A stretch of 44,241 nucleotides of DNA from Roseomonas sp. GC11 (GCF_024437745.1 NZ_JANFNY010000039.1:1-44241); one strand, 5' to 3'; positions 8,221 to 17,616 are shown, numbered from the stretch's first letter. Notes: generated from the letters alone by a model not told the origin. Program-made: numbers and translations.

Positions 8221-9558
8221 ATGTCCGACAGCGTGACCGCCGAGACCGTCAACCTGTCCCCGCGCGAGATCGTCTCCGAGCTGGACCGCTTCATCGTCGG
8301 CCAGCATGAGGCGAAGCGCGCGGTCGCCATCGCCCTGCGCAACCGCTGGCGGCGCCAGCAGCTGCCCGAGGCGATGCGCGAGGAGGTGGTGCCCAAGAAC
8401 ATCCTGATGATCGGCCCCACCGGCTGCGGCAAGACGGAGATCGCCCGCCGCCTCGCCAGGCTGGCGGATGCGCCCTTCATCAAGGTCGAGGCGACGAAGT
8501 TCACCGAGGTCGGCTATGTCGGCCGCGACGTGGACAGCATCGTGCGCGACCTCATCGAGGTCTCCATCACCCGCACGCGCGACTCCGCGCGCAAGGCGGT
8601 GCAGGCCAAGGCGGAACTCGCCGCCGAGGAAAGGCTGGTCACCGCCCTGGTGGGCGAGGGCGCCTCGGGCGAGACGCGGATGAAGTTCCGCCGCATGCTG
8701 CGCGAGGGCCAGCTGGAGCAGAAGGAAGTCGAGGTCCAGGTGATGGAGCAGGGGCCCGCCCCCGGCGCCAGCATGGACATGCCCGGCATGCCGCCCGGCC
8801 AGATGGCCAACCTGCAGGAGATGATGGGCAAGATGTTCGGCCGCCCGCAGCGGTCGCGCAAGATGGCGGTGGCCGAGGCCCGCCGCGCCCTCACCCAGGA
8901 CGAGGCCGACCGCCTGCTGGACCAGGAGAAGCTGACGCGCGACGCCATCGCCCATGCGGAGAATAACGGCATCGTCTTCGTCGATGAGATCGACAAGGTC
9001 TGTGCCCGCTCCAGCGAAAGCGGCTTCCGGGGCGGCGATGTCTCGCGCGAGGGCGTGCAGCGCGACCTGCTGCCGCTGATCGAGGGCACGACGGTGGCGA
9101 CGAAGCATGGCCCGGTGAAGACGGACCATATCCTCTTCATCGCCTCAGGCGCCTTCCACATCGCCAAGCCCTCGGACCTGCTGCCGGAACTCCAGGGCCG
9201 CCTGCCGATCCGCGTCGAGCTGGGCGCGCTGACGCGGGATGATTTCCGCCGCATCCTGACCGAGCCGGAGCACTCCCTGGCGAAGCAGTATGTCGCCCTG
9301 CTCTCGACCGAGGGGGTGACGCTGGAGCTGACGGATGACGCCATCGAGGCAATCGCCGACCTCGCCGCGGATATCAATGCGCGGGTCGAGAATATCGGCG
9401 CCCGCCGCCTGGCGACCGTGCTGGAAAAGCTGCTGGAGGAGGTTTCTTTCAGCGCCAGCGACCGGCAGGGTGAAACGGTGCGGGTCGATGCGGCCTATGT
9501 GAAGGAGAAGGTGGCCCCGCTGGCCGCCAGCACCGACCTCAGCCGCTTCATCCTGTAA
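8221..9558 (+). CDS. hslU: HslU, ATP-dependent protease ATPase subunit
   Basis: HslU (ClpY) is the AAA+ hexameric unfoldase that feeds substrates into HslV. It is 445 residues long, normal for the family. Walker A is GPTGCGKT (residues 65-72) and Walker B is [10 protein letters not shown] (about 252-261). A long I-domain insertion lies between them (about 110-240), including a Met/Pro/Gly-rich stretch near 180-200. The sensor arginine region [21 protein letters not shown] and the C-terminal peptide ending DLSRFIL, which activates HslV by docking between its subunits, are both present. The start lies 3 bases after hslV. Confidence 0.98.
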   Translation: MSDSVTAETVNLSPREIVSELDRFIVGQHEAKRAVAIALRNRWRRQQLPEAMREEVVPKNILMIGPTGCGKTEIARRLARLADAPFIKVEATKFTEVGYVGRDVDSIVRDLIEVSITRTRDSARKAVQAKAELAAEERLVTALVGEGASGETRMKFRRMLREGQLEQKEVEVQVMEQGPAPGASMDMPGMPPGQMANLQEMMGKMFGRPQRSRKMAVAEARRALTQDEADRLLDQEKLTRDAIAHAENNGIVFVDEIDKVCARSSESGFRGGDVSREGVQRDLLPLIEGTTVATKHGPVKTDHILFIASGAFHIAKPSDLLPELQGRLPIRVELGALTRDDFRRILTEPEHSLAKQYVALLSTEGVTLELTDDAIEAIADLAADINARVENIGARRLATVLEKLLEEVSFSASDRQGETVRVDAAYVKEKVAPLAASTDLSRFIL

Positions 9559-9572
9559 GGGAGCCCGCCGCC

Positions 9573-10379
9573 ATGCCCGAGGCCCTGCCCGCCACCCTCC
9601 CCGCGCTGCTTCCCTTGCCCGCCGAAGCGGAGGCCGAACTGGCCGCGGCGCGGCGCGTGCTGGAGGACCCTTCGCTGGCGGCCAAGCTGGCGGCGATGGC
9701 GGGCACGCCGGTGGAGGCGCTGCGCCGCCGCCTGCCGGCCGCCGCCCAGGGCATGATCGACGCCGCCACGCGCAAGGCGCTGACCGCCGCGCTCAACGCC
9801 GCCATGCGCAGCGAGCCGGCGCGCAGCCTGCCGGGGATTTCCACCCACTGGCTGCATCGCGGGCTGGCGGCGGCGAGCGGCGCGGCGGGCGGCGCCTTCG
9901 GCCTGGCGGGGACGCTGGTGGAGTTGCCCATCTCCACCGCGCTGCTGCTGCGCCAGATCGCCGCCGAGGCCGCCGCCCAGGGGGAGGATACCAGCCTGCC
10001 CGAAACCGGGGCGGAGTGCCTGAAGGTCTTTGCCCTGGGTGGCCCGGGGGCGGCGGATGACGCGACGGAAACCGGCTATTTCGCCACCCGCCTCGCCCTG
10101 GCGCAGCTGCTGCCGACCATGGGGGCCTCGCTGCTGCCGGGCTTCATCAGCGCCATCGCCGCGCGTTTCGTGGCACCGCTGACGGTGAAGCTGGGCGCCC
10201 AGGCGGCGCCGCTGATCGGCGCGGCGGCGGGGGCGGCCATCAACCTCGCCTTCCTGGAGCATTTCCGGGGCGTCGGCCGCGCGCATTTCACCATCCGCCG
10301 GCTGGAACGGCAGTATGGCGAAGACGCCGTCCGCGCCGCTTATGGCATCCTGGAGGCGCGGGAGCGGCATGCGGCGTAA
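9573..10379 (+). CDS. EcsC family protein
   Basis: A protein of 268 residues, with the EcsC-family pattern of a Gly/Ala-rich amphipathic core: WLHRGLAAASGAAGGAFGLAGTLVELPISTALLLRQIAAEAA (about 88-130), and later GASLLPGFISAIAARFVAPLTVKLGAQAAPLIGAAAGAAINLAFLEHFR. It ends with the helix AHFTIRRLERQYG found in this family. Family members are named after Bacillus EcsC, but their molecular role is not established. It starts 14 bases after hslU with GGGAG upstream of the ATG, so it is likely the third gene of the hslVU operon. A proteostasis or envelope-stress connection is only inferred from that position. Confidence 0.8.
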   Translation: MPEALPATLPALLPLPAEAEAELAAARRVLEDPSLAAKLAAMAGTPVEALRRRLPAAAQGMIDAATRKALTAALNAAMRSEPARSLPGISTHWLHRGLAAASGAAGGAFGLAGTLVELPISTALLLRQIAAEAAAQGEDTSLPETGAECLKVFALGGPGAADDATETGYFATRLALAQLLPTMGASLLPGFISAIAARFVAPLTVKLGAQAAPLIGAAAGAAINLAFLEHFRGVGRAHFTIRRLERQYGEDAVRAAYGILEARERHAA

Positions 10380-10394
10380 GGGGAATTTTTAAGA

Positions 10395-10437
10395 GTTCTT
10401 TTTTGAAAAAAAGAACCAAAAAACTTTTATCCGTTCA
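10395..10437 (-). repeat. Composite repeat, copy 4a (right-hairpin half, inverted)
   Basis: An AT hairpin at 10395-10416 (stem GTTCTTTTTT) followed by CAAAAAACTTTTATCCGTTCA. This is the inverse of the right end of copy 3 and stops exactly where the GC core should begin. The missing half is found beyond the XRE gene. Confidence 0.8.
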
Positions 10438-10869
10438 TGCGCCACAAGCTGAGGCATGATCCTGTCATGGCCAAACGCAGCAACGATCAGCCAGAGGATA
10501 ACGCCCTCCGCTTGGCGCAAGCCAGACGGCTCCGTATCCTCAGGGAATATCTGACACCGAAATCTGTCGATGCGGCAAGAGCGGCCGGCATGACAGCAAG
10601 CGCCTACAGCCGCATGGAGACTGGGCAATCAGAGATTAAGGGCGTCGCACTGGCAAGGATATGCCAGCACTACGCCGTGACTTGCGATTATGTTTTGACA
10701 GGTGAGATCAAAGGCTTGCCGTCCGATCTGATCCGCCGGGTACTAGAACTGGAAGCAAAAACTCCCCAGGCCACCGCATCGACTCAATCCGATCATCCTT
10801 CGCCGCCACCAAGGGGCAGAGGCCGACCGCCGGGCCGTAGCGGCAAGAGCGCCGTGGCCTGAGGTATCA
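10438..10869. other. Apparent 432-bp insertion carrying an XRE gene inside a composite repeat
   Basis: Copy 3 shows the uninterrupted junction ATCCGTTCA-GCG. Here TTCA (10434-10437) is followed by 432 bases of different composition, and the element resumes at GCGTCCCGC (10870) after ATCA (10866-10869). The trinucleotide TCA therefore occurs at both edges. Near the two ends there is an imperfect direct repeat, GCGCC-N5-CTGAGGYAT, at 10439-10457 and 10849-10867. No transposase or other mobility gene is present. Insertion is my inference; two independent half-copies flanking a gene is the alternative. Confidence 0.55.
10467..10862 (+). CDS. XRE-family HTH regulator, compositionally foreign, AT-hook-like tail
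   Basis: About 131 residues. A helix-turn-helix of the XRE/Cro type covers roughly residues 17-75 (RRLRILREYLTPKSVDAARAAGMTASAYSRMETGQSEIKGVALARICQHYAVTCDYVLTG). The C-terminal tail is Pro/Arg-rich with RGRGRPPGRSGK, resembling an AT-hook core (GRP between arginines). Codons such as ATA, TTG, GTT, TAT and ACA, rare in neighbouring genes, and a lower GC content suggest horizontal acquisition. The ATG at 10467 is preferred; GAGG lies about 12 bases upstream. The frame also opens at 10437, in the repeat. Both sides are halves of one intergenic repeat. The target is unknown, and no toxin or phage gene is adjacent. Confidence 0.8.
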   Translation: MAKRSNDQPEDNALRLAQARRLRILREYLTPKSVDAARAAGMTASAYSRMETGQSEIKGVALARICQHYAVTCDYVLTGEIKGLPSDLIRRVLELEAKTPQATASTQSDHPSPPPRGRGRPPGRSGKSAVA

Positions 10870-10941
10870 GCGTCCCGCTGTGCCGGGAGACGGCGGCAGC
10901 CTGGAAAAGTCTTTTTGCTTCTTTTTCTTCAGAAAAAGAAG
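10870..10941 (-). repeat. Composite repeat, copy 4b (GC core and left-hairpin half, inverted)
   Basis: The GC core GCGTCCCGCTGTGCCGGGAG, then ACGGCGGCAGCCTGGAAAAG, then the left AT hairpin at 10918-10941 (stem CTTCTTTTTC). Together with 10395-10437 it would rebuild one complete inverted element like that at 16328-16441. It lies between the XRE gene and the convergent recR. Confidence 0.8.
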
Positions 10942-10977
10942 ATTTTCTATCTGATAAAAATTTTTTATTCCGATGCC

Positions 10978-11580
10978 TTAAACAGGCCGGCGTGCCTTGA
11001 GCGCCGCCGCCAGGGTGCCGTCATCCATCACATCCAGCGCGCCGCCCATGGGCACGCCCTGGGCGAGGCGGGTGACGGTGACGCCGGAGGGGCGCAGCCT
11101 GTCCGTCAGGTAATGCGCCGTGGTGGCGCCATCGACCGTGGCGGGCAGGGCCAGGATCACCTCGCGGATCTCCCCGGCGGCGACCCGCTCCAGCAGCCCG
11201 GCGACGCGCAGATCCTCCGGCCCCACCCCGGCCAGGGCGGAGAGCACACCGCCCAGCACATGGTAGAGGCCGCGATGCACATGGGCGCGCTCCAGCGCCC
11301 AGAGGTCGGACACACCCTCGACCACGCAGACCACCTCCTGATCCCGCGCAGGGTCGGTGCAGAGGCGGCAGGGGTCCTGCGTGTCGAGATTGCCGCAGAG
11401 GCGGCAGGGGCGGACGGCCTCGGCCGTCTCGTGCAGGGCCTGGGCGAGGGGCAGCATCAGCCCGCCCGGGTCCTGCAACAGCTTGAGCGCGGCCCGGCGG
11501 GCGCTGCGCCGGCCGAGGCCGGGCAGGCGCGCCAGAAGGGCCACCAGGCGCTCCACCTGGTCCGGGCCGCGCAGGCTCAT
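10978..11580 (-). CDS. recR: RecR, recombination mediator protein
   Basis: RecR (200 residues) works with RecF and RecO to load RecA on gapped DNA. The layout is complete: helix-hairpin-helix (LLARLPGLGRRSARRAALKLL), a four-cysteine zinc finger C59-x-x-C62...C71-x-x-C74, and a Toprim domain starting VVCVVEGVSDLWALE with E86 and D90. The ATG at 11580 is chosen because MSLRGPDQVERLVALLARLPGLG matches the family start; a 12-residue upstream extension has no support. It follows ybaB with 4 bases between, in the common dnaX-ybaB-recR order. Confidence 0.97.
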   Translation of the reverse strand: MSLRGPDQVERLVALLARLPGLGRRSARRAALKLLQDPGGLMLPLAQALHETAEAVRPCRLCGNLDTQDPCRLCTDPARDQEVVCVVEGVSDLWALERAHVHRGLYHVLGGVLSALAGVGPEDLRVAGLLERVAAGEIREVILALPATVDGATTAHYLTDRLRPSGVTVTRLAQGVPMGGALDVMDDGTLAAALKARRPV

Positions 11581-11584
11581 CGGC

Positions 11585-11926
11585 TCAGAAGGGCAGCTTG
11601 AAGCCGCCGAGGCCACCGCCCAGGCCGGGGATGTTCAGGCCGGAGGTGGCCTTCTGCATCTCCTCGGCCATCATCGCCTCCACCTTCGCCTTGGCGTCGG
11701 CATGGGCGGCGATGATCAGGTCCTCCAGGACCTCGCGCTCATCGGCGGCCATCAGGCTGGGGTCGATGGCGAGGCGCTTGAGGTCGCCCTTGCCGGAGAG
11801 CGTCACCTTGACCATGCCGGCGCCGGCGGCGCCCTCGACGGTCAGGCTGTCCAGCTTGGCCTGCATCTCCTGCATCTTGGCCTGCATCTGCTGGGCCTGC
11901 TTCATCATCGCGCCGAGATTCTTCAT
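11585..11926 (-). CDS. YbaB/EbfC family nucleoid-associated protein
   Basis: A protein of 113 residues starting MKNLGAMMKQAQQMQAKMQEMQAKL, the amphipathic N-terminal helix of the YbaB/EbfC family. The conserved strand sequence VKVTLSGKGDLKRLAIDPSL and the helix EREVLEDLIIAAHADAKAK follow. The C-terminal tail is Gly-rich (PGLGGGLGGFKLPF). Members form tweezer-like dimers that bind DNA. GGGGGAGA precedes the ATG. The position between dnaX and recR is conserved in many bacteria and suggests a link to replication or repair. Confidence 0.95.
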   Translation of the reverse strand: MKNLGAMMKQAQQMQAKMQEMQAKLDSLTVEGAAGAGMVKVTLSGKGDLKRLAIDPSLMAADEREVLEDLIIAAHADAKAKVEAMMAEEMQKATSGLNIPGLGGGLGGFKLPF

Positions 11927-11983
11927 GGGTTCTCCCCCAAAAGGCTCATGGAAACAGGGAGGACCGCGGCGGGCGCCACGGCC

Positions 11984-13900
11984 TCAGAAATCGTCCAGAT
12001 CCGCCGGCTCCGCATCGGGCGGGGCGAATTCGGGGCCGTCGAAGCCGTCTTCCGGCTCGGGCACCGGGGGCAGGCCGTAATCATCCAGCGTCTCGTCCCG
12101 CAGCGCCTCCACCTGGGCGCCGGGGAAGGCGAGCAGGATGGCCTGCACCATCGGGTGGGCCCTGGCGATTTCCAGCCGCTCGCTGGCGATATGGCTGCGC
12201 TGCTGGGCCAGGGTCGGCTCGCCCTCGGCATTGGAGAGGCTGATGGTCCAGCGGCTGCCGGTCTGCTCGGCCAGCAGGGTGGAAAGCTGCCCGGCGAGGT
12301 CGCGCGGCGCATGCGCCGTCTGGCGGAACTCGATGCGGCCGGGGGCGAAGGCCACCAGATGCACGCTGTGCAGCAGATGCGCGTGCAGCATGGGGGCGCG
12401 GCCGGAGGCCAGGGCCACGACCTCGCGGAAACTGCGCGGCTGCGGCAGGGCGGCCGGGGCGGGCGCGGCCATCACCGCGCCGCCGCCGCCCATGGCGCTG
12501 CGGAAGCCGGCGCCGCCGCCGCCCGCGCCACCACCCCCCCCCTGGGGAGCGGGCGCGGCGGGCTGGGGCAGGCTGGCGCCGCCCTCGGTCAGGCGCTTCA
12601 CGAGGTCGCCCGGCGTCGGCAGCTCGGCCAGGTGGGCGAGGCGGATCAGCACCATCTCGGCCGCCGCGCGGCGGTCCGGCGCCTCGGCCACCTCGGAAAT
12701 GCCCTTCAGCAGCACCTGCCAGGCGCGGCCGAGCACGGGGATGCTGAGCTTCTCCGCCAGGGCGACGCCGCGCACCCGCTCCTGTTCCGGCAGGGAGGGG
12801 TCCTGGCGCAGGGCGGGCACGGCGCGCAGGCGCGTCAGGGTGTGGGTGAGTTCCAGCAGGTCCGCCAGCACCACGCCGGGGTCCGCGCCGCGCTCATGCC
12901 CGGCATCCATGGCGGCCAGCACCGCCGGGATATCGCCGCGGAAGGCGGCTTCCAGCAGGTCGAAGAGCAGGGAGCGGTCGGCGAGGCCGAGCATGTCCCG
13001 CACCAGGGTGGCCTGCACCCCCTCCGGGCTGCCGGCGGCCTGGGCGATGGCCTGATCGAGCAGGGAGAGCCCGTCGCGCACCGAGCCATCCGCCGCGCGG
13101 GCGATCATGGCCAGGGCGGCCTCGGAGGCGGCCACGCCTTCCTGCTCCGCGATGCGGGTGAAATGGGCGCGCAGCACCTCCTGCGGCACGCGCTTGAGGT
13201 CGAAGCGCTGGCAGCGGGAGAGGATGGTGGCCGGGACCCGGCGGATCTCGGTGGTGGCGAAGAGGAACTTCACCTGCGGCGGCGGCTCTTCCAGCGTCTT
13301 CAGCAGCGCGTTGAAGGCCGCCGTGGAGAGCATGTGCACTTCGTCGAGGATATAGACCTTGAAACGCGCCCGCGCCGGGCGGTAGCGCACGGCCTCGCGC
13401 AGTTCACGGATATTGTCCACGCCGTTGTTCGAGGCGGCGTCGAGTTCCAGCACATCCGGGTGGCGGTCGGCCAGGATGGCCTGGCATTCGGCGCAGACGC
13501 CGCAGGGGTCGGCGGTGGGGCCGCCCTGGCCATCCGGCCCGACGCAGTTGAGCGCGCGGGCGATGATGCGGGCCGTGGTGGTCTTGCCCACGCCGCGCAC
13601 GCCGGTGAGCATGAAGGCATGGGCCACGCGGTTCTGCGCGAAAGCGTTTCTCAGTGTCCGCACCAGCGCGTCCTGGCCGATCAGGTCGGCGAAGCTCTGC
13701 GGGCGGTATTTGCGGGCGAGGACGCGGTAGGGCGTGGCCGGTGCGTCCGGGGCTGGCACCGGGGCCGGGGCGGCGGCCACAGGCGCGGCCTCCTCGCCGA
13801 AGAGGCCGGGCCCCTCGGGGGGTGGCGGATCGCCAAAGAGGCCGGGGCCTTCGGGCGGCGGCGGCTGGTCGAGCGGATCGGGGAAGATATCGCTGGGCAT
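11984..13900 (-). CDS. dnaX: DnaX, DNA polymerase III subunit tau (and possibly gamma)
   Basis: The clamp-loader ATPase of the replicase, 638 residues. After a Pro-rich N-terminal extension holding the duplicated PPPPEGPGLFG (residues 13-23 and 25-35), the AAA+ core has Walker A GVRGVGKT (100-107), zinc-module cysteines C133, C136 and C139, and the Walker B region ILDEVH (184-189). ELDAASNNGVDNIR and LSRCQRFD also mark the family. Domain III ends near residue 445, followed by a Gly/Pro/Ala linker and the tau-specific C-terminal domains. The linker is coded by a run of nine G (12542-12534) at codons 453-456, a place where other bacteria use slippage to make gamma. The gene order ffs-dnaX-ybaB-recR is all on one strand. 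Confidence 0.97.
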   Translation of the reverse strand: MPSDIFPDPLDQPPPPEGPGLFGDPPPPEGPGLFGEEAAPVAAAPAPVPAPDAPATPYRVLARKYRPQSFADLIGQDALVRTLRNAFAQNRVAHAFMLTGVRGVGKTTTARIIARALNCVGPDGQGGPTADPCGVCAECQAILADRHPDVLELDAASNNGVDNIRELREAVRYRPARARFKVYILDEVHMLSTAAFNALLKTLEEPPPQVKFLFATTEIRRVPATILSRCQRFDLKRVPQEVLRAHFTRIAEQEGVAASEAALAMIARAADGSVRDGLSLLDQAIAQAAGSPEGVQATLVRDMLGLADRSLLFDLLEAAFRGDIPAVLAAMDAGHERGADPGVVLADLLELTHTLTRLRAVPALRQDPSLPEQERVRGVALAEKLSIPVLGRAWQVLLKGISEVAEAPDRRAAAEMVLIRLAHLAELPTPGDLVKRLTEGGASLPQPAAPAPQGGGGGAGGGGAGFRSAMGGGGAVMAAPAPAALPQPRSFREVVALASGRAPMLHAHLLHSVHLVAFAPGRIEFRQTAHAPRDLAGQLSTLLAEQTGSRWTISLSNAEGEPTLAQQRSHIASERLEIARAHPMVQAILLAFPGAQVEALRDETLDDYGLPPVPEPEDGFDGPEFAPPDAEPADLDDF

Positions 13901-13945
13901 GCTCGCGGCGGATCCGGCACGGCCCGCGCGGGCCAGGACATCGGT

Positions 13946-14042
13946 GGAAGATCAGCGGAACGACCCAGACGGGAACTCGCTGCGGCTGCTTCCTTCCGGA
14001 CCTGACCGGGTTGGCAAGGCGCCTGTCCGCCACTGACCTTCC
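13946..14042 (-). ncRNA. ffs: Signal recognition particle RNA, small bacterial (4.5S-like)
   Basis: The highly conserved apical domain of SRP RNA is present on the minus strand: GGTCAGGTCCGGAAGGAAGC followed by AGCC, which includes the GGAA tetraloop and the asymmetric loop bound by Ffh. The 5' segment beginning GGAAGGTCAGTGGCGG pairs with the 3' segment CCGCTGATCTTCC, giving a long helix. This sets the ends near 14042 and 13946, about 97 nt, a normal size for the short bacterial form. The RNA joins Ffh to target inner-membrane proteins to SecYEG. It lies just upstream of dnaX and on the same strand. Confidence 0.92.
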
Positions 14043-14048
14043 GGGGGC

Positions 14049-14079
14049 ATCATATCATGCCGCCCCCCCGGCACCACAA
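14049..14079 (-). promoter_or_regulatory. Predicted sigma-70-type promoter of ffs
   Basis: On the minus strand TTGTGG (14079-14074) and TATGAT (14054-14049) are separated by 19 bases. Six bases after the -10 comes the GG at 14042-14041 that opens the SRP RNA helix, which fits a start site there. The 19-base spacer is longer than the ideal 17, so this is a prediction. Confidence 0.5.
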
Positions 14080-14092
14080 CCCCCCTTTTTTT

Positions 14093-14235
14093 CAGGCTGC
14101 CGCGCCCTTGTGTGAAAGCGGGCCGCCCGACTGAACCGGGGGAAGCCGCCCAAAGTGCCGCGGCCCGCTGTGCCGGCGGGGCGCGGCAGCCTGACAGAAA
14201 AAAGAAGGGGGCCTGGGGGAATTCATTCCCCCAGG
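14093..14235. repeat. Intergenic inverted-repeat element with terminator hairpin between ffs and acs
   Basis: A 12-base sequence CAGGCTGCCGCG (14093-14104) returns as its complement CGCGGCAGCCTG (14182-14193), with GC-rich material between. This is followed by GACAGAAAAAAGAAGGGG and a hairpin at 14212-14235 (stem CCTGGGGGAAT) with T-runs on its right. Read on the minus strand, A/T tracts flank it as well, so it could end acs transcription. Close relatives are found at 22286-22309 and 29373-29394. Confidence 0.75.
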
Positions 14236-14241
14236 TTTTTT

Positions 14242-16176
<1,935 letters not shown>

Positions 16177-16327
16177 CGTTCATTCCTCCCCGCGATGGCA
16201 GCCGCCGGTTGAGGCGGCGCTTGCGTGTTTCCCGCCTATTGGGACAATTCGCCTTGATCCTCGTCAAGTGCTGCGAGGGGGTAAGCGGTTCTCTTTGCGG
16301 TCATCCAGGCGCGGGGAGGGGGAGAGA

Positions 16328-16441
16328 GTTCTTTTTTGGAAAAAAGAACCAAAAAACTTTTTTCAGTCAGGCGTCCCGCTATGCCGGGAGACAGCGGCAG
16401 CCTGGAAAAAAGTCTTTTGCTTCTTTTCTTCAGAAAAGAAG
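16328..16441 (-). repeat. Composite palindromic repeat, copy 5 (complete, inverted)
   Basis: A complete inverted copy: AT hairpin with stem GTTCTTTTTT (16328-16349), then the GC core GGCGTCCCGCTATGCCGGGA and ACAGCGGCAGCCTGG, then AT hairpin with stem CTTCTTTTC (16420-16441). It shows what the split copy at 10.4-10.9 kb would look like uninterrupted. It lies just past the Rieske gene and upstream of acs. Confidence 0.85.
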
Positions 16442-16460
16442 GCTTTCTTGAAATAAAATT

Positions 16461-16811
16461 TCAAGAACCCGCATCGGCGGGAACCCAGACCATGCCCGCT
16501 GCATCGATGCGCGCCGGCACAGCCTCCAGCGCATCCCCGGCGCAGGGGCCGGAGAGGCAGAACCCATCTTCGATGCGGAAGCGCGCGCCATGGACAGCGC
16601 AGACGATGTGCCGGCCCGGTCCGTCCAGAAAGCGGTCCGGCACGATCTCCAGCGGCACGCCGACATGGGGGCAGGAATTGACATAGACCTGCACCGCCTC
16701 CCCTTGCCGGACGGCGAAAAGGCCGATGAAGCTGCCCGGCACGCCGGGGAAGCCGCGGGACTGGCCGTCGGGGATATCGTCGCGGTGGCACAGCGGCCGT
16801 TCATCGCTCAT
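16461..16811 (-). CDS. Rieske 2Fe-2S ferredoxin-like protein
   Basis: A small single-domain protein of 116 residues. The Rieske cluster ligands are C47-x-H49 in NSCPHVGVPLE and C71-x-x-H74 in VCAVHGARF, with the usual spacing for a NirD or dioxygenase-ferredoxin type domain. No signal peptide or membrane helix precedes it, so it is probably cytoplasmic. The start at 16811 gives MSDERPLCHRDDIPDG; the frame runs further upstream without homology. No oxygenase or reductase partner is adjacent, so its electron-transfer partner is unknown. Confidence 0.85.
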   Translation of the reverse strand: MSDERPLCHRDDIPDGQSRGFPGVPGSFIGLFAVRQGEAVQVYVNSCPHVGVPLEIVPDRFLDGPGRHIVCAVHGARFRIEDGFCLSGPCAGDALEAVPARIDAAGMVWVPADAGS

Positions 16812-17012
16812 GCGGCAGGATCCTGTCCGGCACCGCCACGCTTCCGCCGCGCGGCGCCTGTGTGGTGGCATCTGTGATGGACCCGGCATCGCCTGAAGGA
16901 GACGCGGCGTGCAAGCCCCCTTCTCCTGGCCCTGCTGGCGGCACCGTCCCAGGCGCTGATGCTGGTGTCTGGTTAACGCTTTAACCATCCCTTGGCGCCA
17001 GCATGGGGGGGT

Positions 17013-17057
17013 GAACACGGGCCCAGCGAACACGGGCCCAGCGAACACGGGCCCAGC
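17013..17057 (+). repeat. Three tandem 15-bp repeats upstream of an exported-protein gene
   Basis: The unit GAACACGGGCCCAGC occurs three times exactly (17013-17027, 17028-17042, 17043-17057), and a fourth copy begins at 17058 before breaking off. It ends about 30 bases before the ATG at 17086. Each unit has the palindrome GGGCCC. It may be a polymorphic 5' leader. Confidence 0.9.
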
Positions 17058-17085
17058 GAACAGCCCGCGGGAAGGAAGAACACAG

Positions 17086-17520
17086 ATGCGGCTTCGGGCA
17101 ACCCTGCCGGGCCTGATGATGCTCGGGGTGGCGGTGGTGATGGCGGGCGCCGCGCGGGCGCAGGTCATGCCGGAATACGACGCCTATGGCCGCTACATGG
17201 GCCGCACCGAGCAGAATGGCGACATGCAGCGCCATTTCGATGCCTATGGGCGCTATCAGGGCTCCTCGGAACGCTCCGGCAGCGGCACCGTCCTGCGCCG
17301 CTACGATGCCGAAGGGCGCTATCTGGGGCGCGAGGATATCCCGCGCGACCCGCGCCAGCAGGCCCAGCCCTACCCCTACCCGCCGCCTTACCGGCCGCCC
17401 GGCGTGCAACTCTACGTCGACCCCAGCCAGCTTCTCGCCAACCCGCCACCGCCCATGCCGGAACCGCAGATGCGCAACAACACGCCCTGGTTCGGCGATA
17501 AGGAACGGAACAGAAGGTAA
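17086..17520 (+). CDS. Small exported protein with YDAYGRYxG repeats
   Basis: A protein of 144 residues. A signal peptide (MRLRATLPGLMMLGVAVVMAGAARA) probably cleaved after residue 25 is followed by three repeats with the core (Y/F)DA(Y/E)GRYxG: EYDAYGRYMGR, FDAYGRYQGS and YDAEGRYLGR, spaced about 21-22 residues apart. A Pro/Tyr-rich linker (QPYPYPPPYRPP) and a polar C-terminus follow. The core resembles the YD/RHS-type turn motif but is far too short for an RHS protein. The ATG at 17086 is chosen from GGAAGGAAG upstream and the signal peptide; the longer frame through the 15-bp repeats is not needed. I do not recognise a named family. It is likely periplasmic or cell-surface. Confidence 0.75.
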   Translation: MRLRATLPGLMMLGVAVVMAGAARAQVMPEYDAYGRYMGRTEQNGDMQRHFDAYGRYQGSSERSGSGTVLRRYDAEGRYLGREDIPRDPRQQAQPYPYPPPYRPPGVQLYVDPSQLLANPPPPMPEPQMRNNTPWFGDKERNRR

Positions 17521-17529
17521 TCGGAGAAT

Positions 17530-17615
17530 CTTCTTTTTCTGAAGAAAAAGAAGCAAAAAGACTCTGCCGGTTTGGCGTCCCGCCCAGAGCCACAGGCGGG
17601 ACGCCGCCGGAAAAG
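17530..17615 (+). repeat. Composite palindromic repeat, copy 6 (lacks right hairpin)
   Basis: A left AT hairpin (17530-17553, stem CTTCTTTTTC), then a GC core in which CCGG-TTT-GGCGTCCCGCC pairs with GGCGGGACGCC-G-CCGG (about 17567-17610). It fills the gap between two convergent genes, as a bidirectional terminator would. Confidence 0.85.
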
Positions 17616-17616
17616 A

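Noticed and set aside
12472-12544. An E. coli-type A-AAA-AAG frameshift signal in dnaX
   Set aside because: No such heptamer exists at this position; only the G9 run remains, reported as a weaker possibility.
16909-16976. A possible decayed signal-peptide gene between the Rieske gene and the exported-repeat protein
   Set aside because: AAGGAG and a GTG at 16909 are followed, in another frame, by LLLALLAAPSQALMLVSG and a stop. It could be a frameshifted remnant, but it is too short to support as a pseudogene.
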